This document shows positions 61,096 through 64,000 of a stretch of DNA of 64,000 nucleotides, piece by piece. Every line of letters starts with the position of its first letter. Position 1 is the first letter of the stretch. The notes under the pieces were generated by a model that saw nothing but the letters and a program-made list of their open reading frames with translations, did no database searches and was not told the DNA's origin. The position numbers and the translations under genes were made by a program. Source of the DNA: Pseudazoarcus sp963975885 (GTDB taxonomy: Bacteria > Pseudomonadota > Gammaproteobacteria > Burkholderiales > Rhodocyclaceae); NCBI GenBank assembly GCA_963975885.1, contig CAXBIS010000010.1, positions 1 through 64,000 of the forward strand, written 5' to 3'.

Positions 61096-62042
61096 TCATC
61101 GTCACCGGCGGCGCCGGCTTCATCGGCAGCAACCTGGTACAGGGCCTCAACGCCCGCGGCATCGACGATATCCTCGTCGTCGACGACCTGTCCGACGGCC
61201 ACAAGTGCCTGAATCTGAACGACGCCGACATCGCTGACTACATGGACAAGGACGACTTCCTCGCACGCATCCGCGCCGGGCAGGACTTCGGCCGCGTCGA
61301 GGCGATCTTCCACGAAGGCGCGTGCTCTTCGACCACCGAGTGGGACGGTCGCTTCGTGATGCAGGTGAACTACGAGTACTCCAAGGCCGTGCTCGAATGG
61401 TGTGCGCCGACCCGCGTGCCGCTGATCTACGCCTCGTCGGCATCGGTGTACGGCATGGGCCCGACCTTCCGCGAAGCACGCGAGTTCGAGCGCCCGCTCA
61501 ACATGTACGCCTACTCGAAGTTCCAGTTCGACTGCCATCTGCGCCGTCACATGCACGGCCTCGAAGGCCAGGTCGCCGGCCTGCGCTACTTCAACGTCTA
61601 TGGGCCGCGCGAACAGCACAAGGGCTCGATGGCGAGCGTCGCCTACCACTTCTACAACCAGTTGCAGTCTTCCGGGCGGGTGCGCCTGTTCGAGGGCTCC
61701 GACGGCTACGGCCCGGGCGAGCAGCAGCGCGACTTCATCCACGTCGACGACGTCGTCGCAGTCAACCTGTGGCTGTTCGACAACCCGCAAATTTCCGGGA
61801 TTTTCAACGTCGGCACCGGGCGCGCGCAGAGCTTCAACGAGGTCGCCCACGCGGCCATGAGTTGGCACGGCGCAGGCGGCATCGACTACATCCCGTTCCC
61901 CGATCACCTCAAGGGCCGCTACCAGAGTTTCACCGAGGCCGATATGGGGGCGCTGCGCGCGGCCGGTTACGCGCAGCGCTTCACGCCAGTCGAGGAAGGC
62001 GTGCCGCGCTATCTGGACTGGCTCAAGCAACGAGGACTGTAA
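61092..62042 (+). CDS. hldD: ADP-L-glycero-D-manno-heptose 6-epimerase
   Basis: Protein of 316 residues. HldD inverts C6 of ADP-heptose, the last step to the sugar used by WaaC and WaaF. MIIVTGGAGFIGSNLVQGLN binds NADP; VDDLSDGHKCLNL, HEGACSSTTEWDG, YASSASVYGMG, NMYAYSKFQFD (catalytic Tyr-Lys) and FNVYGPREQHKGSMASVAYH are family-specific. The ATG at 61092 overlaps hldA as ATGA and follows GGAG. Confidence 0.97.
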   Translation: MIIVTGGAGFIGSNLVQGLNARGIDDILVVDDLSDGHKCLNLNDADIADYMDKDDFLARIRAGQDFGRVEAIFHEGACSSTTEWDGRFVMQVNYEYSKAVLEWCAPTRVPLIYASSASVYGMGPTFREAREFERPLNMYAYSKFQFDCHLRRHMHGLEGQVAGLRYFNVYGPREQHKGSMASVAYHFYNQLQSSGRVRLFEGSDGYGPGEQQRDFIHVDDVVAVNLWLFDNPQISGIFNVGTGRAQSFNEVAHAAMSWHGAGGIDYIPFPDHLKGRYQSFTEADMGALRAAGYAQRFTPVEEGVPRYLDWLKQRGL

Positions 62043-62212
62043 TGCGACAAGACAACGCAAAATCGACTCGCAGGAAGGCGCCAGCAGGCATGCCGGAAAT
62101 CGCCGGTGTGCGCTGGGGGCGCGGCATGCAACCTCTGTCGAAACCGCTGTCGGCCCGGCCGGAAAACACCGGCACACCGATGGCTGACTGGATCATCGAG
62201 AACCGCCGGTGA
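62042..62212 (+). CDS. possible small protein between hldD and waaF
   Basis: A 56-residue open frame whose ATG shares a base with the hldD stop (TAATG). It is basic at the start (MRQDNAKSTRRKAP) and ends PMADWIIENRR. No domain, signal or membrane helix. The coupling position is the only support; it could be non-coding leader for waaF. Confidence 0.35.
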   Translation: MRQDNAKSTRRKAPAGMPEIAGVRWGRGMQPLSKPLSARPENTGTPMADWIIENRR

Positions 62213-62261
62213 GCGCCGCCTGCGACTTGGTGGCGGATTTCGCTCCCACGCCTGAACCGCA

Positions 62262-63347
62262 ATGACCCCGCCCCCCCCTGATCCGGACGACCTCGACGAC
62301 GCCGCGACAGACCCGCCACGCGGCATCCTCGTCGTCGGCCCGTCGTGGGTCGGCGACATGGTCATGGCGCAGAGCCTGTTCAAGGTGCTCAAGGCCGCCG
62401 AGCCCGAATGCATCATCGACGTGCTCGCGCCCGAGTGGTCGCTGCCGATTCTCGATCGCATGCCCGAGGTGCGCCGCGGCGTCGTGATGCCCGTCGGTCA
62501 CGGCAAGCTGCAACTCGGCCTGCGCTGGAAGCTGGGCAAGCAGCTGGGCCAGATCGGCTACAGCCAGGCCGTCGTGCTGCCCAACTCCTTGAAATCCGCC
62601 CTGGTGCCCGCCTTCGCCGGCATCGCGCAACGCACCGGCTTTCGTGGCGAGATGCGCTACTGGCTGATCAACGACATGCGGCTGCTGTCCAAACGCCGTT
62701 TGCCGCTGACCGTGCAACGCTTCGTCGCACTCGGCCGGGGTCTGCAGCAGCCGCTGCCCGACCCGATCCCGCGCCCGCATCTGGTCGCCGACGCGGCCAA
62801 CCAAGCGCGGCTACGCGAAGCGCTCGAACTGCCCGCCGAACGACGCGCCGTGGCCTTCATGCCCGGCGCCGAGTACGGCCCGGCCAAACAGTGGCCACTG
62901 GAGCACTTCGGAGCGCTCGCGCGAGAGCTGGTCGCGCGCGGGTGCGACGTGTGGATCGTTGGTTCGGGCAAGGACCATGACGCAGGCGAAGCGATCGCGC
63001 AGGCAGCCGGCACCGGCGTGATCAATCTCGCCGGGCGCACCACGCTGGGCGACGCGGTCGATTTGCTGGCGATGGCCGAAGCTGCGGTCACCAACGACTC
63101 CGGCCTGATGCACGTGGCTGCCGCGGTCGATGTGCCGCTGGTGGCGATCTTCGGTTCGTCCACGCCGGACCACACCCCCCCGCTGGCCGACCCGGCGCGC
63201 GCGAAAGTGCTGTACCTGGGCCTGGAATGCTCACCCTGTTTCAAGCGCACCTGTCCGCTCGGCCACCTGCGCTGCCTCACCGAAATCACGCCGGCCAGCG
63301 TACTCGCCGCGCTGGATGATCTGGGCGTGGCATCGCCGGAGCATTGA
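62262..63347 (+). CDS. waaF: ADP-heptose--LPS heptosyltransferase II
   Basis: Protein of 361 residues, GT9 family. WaaF adds the second heptose to the inner core. GILVVGPSWVGDMVMAQSLFKVLK with the catalytic Asp near the N-terminus, VLPNSLKSALVPAFAGI, RTGFRGEMRYWLIND, FMPGAEYGPAKQWP, TNDSGLMHVAAAVDVPLVAIFGSSTPDHTPPL and CSPCFKRTCPLGHLRCL are diagnostic. The N-terminus has an extra acidic, proline-rich stretch (MTPPPPDPDDLDD). It shares one base with waaC (TGATG). Confidence 0.96.
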   Translation: MTPPPPDPDDLDDAATDPPRGILVVGPSWVGDMVMAQSLFKVLKAAEPECIIDVLAPEWSLPILDRMPEVRRGVVMPVGHGKLQLGLRWKLGKQLGQIGYSQAVVLPNSLKSALVPAFAGIAQRTGFRGEMRYWLINDMRLLSKRRLPLTVQRFVALGRGLQQPLPDPIPRPHLVADAANQARLREALELPAERRAVAFMPGAEYGPAKQWPLEHFGALARELVARGCDVWIVGSGKDHDAGEAIAQAAGTGVINLAGRTTLGDAVDLLAMAEAAVTNDSGLMHVAAAVDVPLVAIFGSSTPDHTPPLADPARAKVLYLGLECSPCFKRTCPLGHLRCLTEITPASVLAALDDLGVASPEH

Positions 63348-64000
63348 TGCGCGTTCTGATCATCAAGACCTCGTCCCTGGGTGACGTGATCCACACACTG
63401 CCGGCGCTCACCGATGCCGCACGCGCCATCCCCGGCGTGCGCTTCGACTGGCTGGTCGAGGAGAACTTCGCCGAGGTGCCGGCCTGGCACCCGGCCGTCG
63501 AGCGCGTGATTCCGGTCGCGCTGCGGCGCTGGCGGCGTTCCGTGCTGCGCACCTGGCTCGCCGGCGAATGGCAGGCGATGACGCACAAGGTCAAACTCGC
63601 CCACTACGATCTGGCGATCGACGCACAGGGCCTGATCAAGAGCGCGATCCTGACGCGCTACGCCGGTGCGCCGGTGCACGGACTGGACCGCGACTCGATC
63701 CGCGAGCCGCTGGCGAGCCGCTTCTACGATCGCCGCCACGCCGTGCCCAAGGGACGCCATGCCGTCGAGCGCGTGCGCGAACTGTTCGCCAGATCACTGG
63801 GCTACGACGTCCCCGACTCGCCCTGCGACTACGGGCTGGAGCGCACCCGCGTACTTGGCGACGCACCGCCGCCGGCCACGCCAACGCTGCTCTTCCTGCA
63901 CGGAACGACCTGGGCCACCAAGCACTGGCCGGAGATGTACTGGCGCGATCTGACCGAGCGCTGCACGCGCGCCGGCTGGCAGGTGCGCCTGCCGTGGGGG
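63347..64000 (+). CDS. waaC: lipopolysaccharide heptosyltransferase I, N-terminal part
   Basis: The first 218 codons; the gene runs past the window end. MRVLIIKTSSLGDVIHTLPALTDA is the GT9 start with the catalytic Asp13, followed by FDWLVEENFAEVPAWHPAVERVIPVALRRW and DLAIDAQGLIKSA, and LLFLHGTTWATKHWPEMYW, matching WaaC. It adds the first heptose to Kdo. The start shares a base with the waaF stop. Confidence 0.96.
   Translation, partial: MRVLIIKTSSLGDVIHTLPALTDAARAIPGVRFDWLVEENFAEVPAWHPAVERVIPVALRRWRRSVLRTWLAGEWQAMTHKVKLAHYDLAIDAQGLIKSAILTRYAGAPVHGLDRDSIREPLASRFYDRRHAVPKGRHAVERVRELFARSLGYDVPDSPCDYGLERTRVLGDAPPPATPTLLFLHGTTWATKHWPEMYWRDLTERCTRAGWQVRLPWG

Overview
The window is about 64 kb of GC-rich, gene-dense chromosome from a Gram-negative bacterium. 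The gene set and order (an unbroken mra/dcw cluster followed by lpxC and secA, a rsmI-yraN-SIS isomerase-BON lipoprotein block, mpl, accBC-prmA and a zinc-ribbon DUF3426 gene, hldA-hldD-waaF-waaC) suggest a betaproteobacterium, probably of the Rhodocyclales (Azoarcus/Thauera-like). That placement is inference from synteny and codon use; no 16S rRNA gene is present. I see no tRNA, insertion sequence, prophage or CRISPR array. This looks like core chromosome.

Layout. (1) 1-918: the tail of folE2 and a secreted SYLF-domain protein. (2) 978-8195, minus strand apart from dciA: argJ, secA, (dciA on plus), a small membrane protein, lpxC, ftsZ. (3) 8328-23708, minus strand: ftsA, ftsQ, ddl, murC, murG, ftsW, murD, mraY, murF, murE, ftsI, ftsL, rsmH, mraZ. 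These are 14 genes in which every neighbouring pair overlaps. They are driven by a clear promoter that carries four MraZ boxes at 10-bp spacing. (4) 24016-24553: an unusually long RNase P RNA gene with its own terminator. (5) 24566-32375: a lipoprotein gene, pyrC, rsmI, yraN, a phosphoheptose-isomerase/DiaA-like gene, a DolP-like lipoprotein, mpl, an uncharacterised gene, a TlpA-like thioredoxin, aroQ, accB. (6) 32384-38843: accC, prmA, DUF3426, a glycine-zipper lipoprotein, a PfkB kinase, and an olsB-olsA pair for ornithine lipid. (7) 38868-47593: apaH, a sugar epimerase, waaA, a TolC-like porin, a rhodanese, an EAL-CBS-GGDEF protein, a methyltransferase, an esterase. (8) 47779-59246: a sensor diguanylate cyclase, dinB, btuF, an M48 protease, comEA, then a vitamin B12 locus (cobA, btuD, btuC, btuB behind a cobalamin riboswitch, and a divergent cobT-like gene). 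(9) 59331-64000: a degenerate GGDEF protein, hldA, hldD, waaF and the start of waaC.

How they fit together. Most of the window builds the envelope: peptidoglycan precursors (mur, mraY, murG, ddl) and their recycling (mpl), the divisome (fts), lipid A (lpxC), Kdo and heptose core (waaA, gmhA, hldA, hldD, waaF, waaC), fatty acids (accBC), ornithine lipid (olsBA), export (secA, tolC). A second theme is cobalamin salvage under riboswitch control, and a third is c-di-GMP signalling through three GGDEF/EAL proteins with different active-site states.

I did not find a clearly new multi-gene system. The points most worth a second look are a cobT-like gene with an altered active site, a degenerate GGDEF protein that keeps its c-di-GMP-binding site, an expanded RNase P RNA, two genes that appear to start at CTG inside a CTGA stop/start overlap, and an isomerase with GmhA catalytic residues in the diaA position.
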